From: Geothrix sp.
GTDB lineage: Bacteria > Acidobacteriota > Holophagae > Holophagales > Holophagaceae
Reading direction: 5' to 3'
Assembly: GCA_023701165.1 (NCBI GenBank)
Contig: JAMPXL010000061.1
Location: 1-6,392, forward strand
Length of the DNA: 6,392 nt
Both the position numbers and the translations under genes were made by a program. Of this stretch, positions 5,777 to 6,392 are shown in pieces; the stretch's first letter is position 1; the number at the start of each line of letters is the position of its first letter. The notes beneath the pieces are model-generated. The model did not search any database. It saw only the letters and a program-made list of their open reading frames with translations, and was not told where the DNA came from.

Positions 5777-6392
5777 GGGTACGAAGATCGTGGGGCGCGG
5801 GGGCGTGGGCTCGGGATCGCCGGGATAGCGCACGGCTTCCAGGAACAGGCCCGAGGCAGGGGCGGCCTTGGCTCCCCAGTAGAGGTTGGCGGCCTCGGTG
5901 GGGTTGCGGAGGTCCTCCTGAACCCGGCGCGGCTCCTCCTCCCCCAGAGCGCAGGCCACGGCCGCGCCCACCATGCGCCGCACCTGGCGGCGGAAGAAGT
6001 GGGTGGCCCGCACGCGCAGCAGGATGAGCGATCCGTTCTCAGCGGTTTCGCAGCGGAAGATCCGGCTCCGGCCGTCCTCCTCGGAATCCAGGTCCGCGAA
6101 GGAACTCAGATCCTGGTCGCCCTCGAAGGCGCTCCAGGCCTTGGCCAGCCGGTCCAGATCGAGGGGACGCTTCACCCACCAGATCCAGGGCTTGCCGAAG
6201 GCGCTGCGGCGGCGGCTGATCTGGTACTGGTAGGTGCGGTCTGCGGCGTCATGCCGCGCGTGGAAGCGGGGCGGACAGGTGCGCACGTCGCGGAGGGCGA
6301 TGTCCTGGGGCAGAGCGGACTCCAGGATGCGGCGCAACTCTCCGGGGCGGGGGGCGCCCTTGGCCTCCAGGTGGAGGTGGGCCACCTGGCCC
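5774..6392 (-). CDS. truA: tRNA pseudouridine(38-40) synthase TruA, 3' part (partial)
   Basis: TruA converts uridines 38-40 of the tRNA anticodon stem-loop to pseudouridine. About 206 C-terminal residues are visible; the frame runs off the right edge. The visible part opens with GQVAHLHLEAKG, which directly follows the family's catalytic RTDAGVHA segment, so the catalytic Asp lies just outside the window. Downstream landmarks are FHARHDAADRTYQYQI (the R-x-Y-x-Y-x-I block after the active site), the DLSSFADLD segment, RATHFFRRQVRRMVGAAVACALGE (family 'a-x-FLR-x-MVRN-x-VG') and APASGLFLEAVRYP (family 'APAxGLyLxxVxYP'). The usual MVRN reads VRRM here, a mild divergence. The proline-rich tail ends in PTIFVP. 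An internal GTG at 6385 could be mistaken for a start, but the conserved motif continues upstream of it. Confidence 0.95.
   Translation of the reverse strand, partial: GQVAHLHLEAKGAPRPGELRRILESALPQDIALRDVRTCPPRFHARHDAADRTYQYQISRRRSAFGKPWIWWVKRPLDLDRLAKAWSAFEGDQDLSSFADLDSEEDGRSRIFRCETAENGSLILLRVRATHFFRRQVRRMVGAAVACALGEEEPRRVQEDLRNPTEAANLYWGAKAAPASGLFLEAVRYPGDPEPTPPRPTIFVP

Overview
The window is a GC-rich (about two-thirds G+C by eye), densely packed bacterial chromosome segment with seven protein-coding genes. Two of them run off the edges. Codons end mostly in G or C, AGGAGG-type ribosome binding sites are common, and gaps are short. Gene content and protein style would fit an acidobacterium of the Holophaga/Geothrix type or another GC-rich free-living Gram-negative. 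This is inference only, because no marker gene in the window settles the taxonomy.

Layout, left to right. (1) The 5' end of a leftward gene (1-213) with a weak resemblance to the N-terminal domain of PilT/GspE-type ATPases, cut by the window edge. (2) A divergent spacer, then the rightward pair sucC-sucD (318-2391), encoding both subunits of the TCA-cycle succinyl-CoA synthetase. (3) A striking 27-bp hairpin built from three copies of an octamer, directly after sucD and almost touching the next start codon. (4) A single-domain hotdog-fold acyl-CoA thioesterase (2480-2887). (5) A radical SAM protein of an uncharacterised, TYW1-related bacterial group (2946-3824), which overlaps by one base a CapA/PgsA-type metallophosphatase-fold protein (3824-5041). 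(6) A 165-bp non-coding element with 18-bp perfect terminal inverted repeats, flanked by CTAG on both sides (5042-5206). (7) On the minus strand, the 3' part of truA (tRNA pseudouridine synthase) followed by an HD-domain hydrolase gene (5210 back to 6392). These two form a tight operon in which the truA stop codon overlaps the downstream ribosome binding site.

Functionally, the left half is central metabolism (succinyl-CoA/succinate interconversion, with an acyl-CoA thioesterase next to it). The right half mixes tRNA modification (truA, and possibly the radical SAM protein by family relationship) with poorly characterised hydrolases. I see no defence system, phage, CRISPR array or RNA gene.

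The most interesting points are non-coding. The inverted-repeat element sits exactly where two convergent genes end, with each gene's TAG stop lying in one of the two flanking CTAG copies. This suggests a MITE-like element that inserted into a single CTAG shared by both stop codons and duplicated it. The octamer-repeat hairpin after sucD is the second candidate for a dispersed repeat family.
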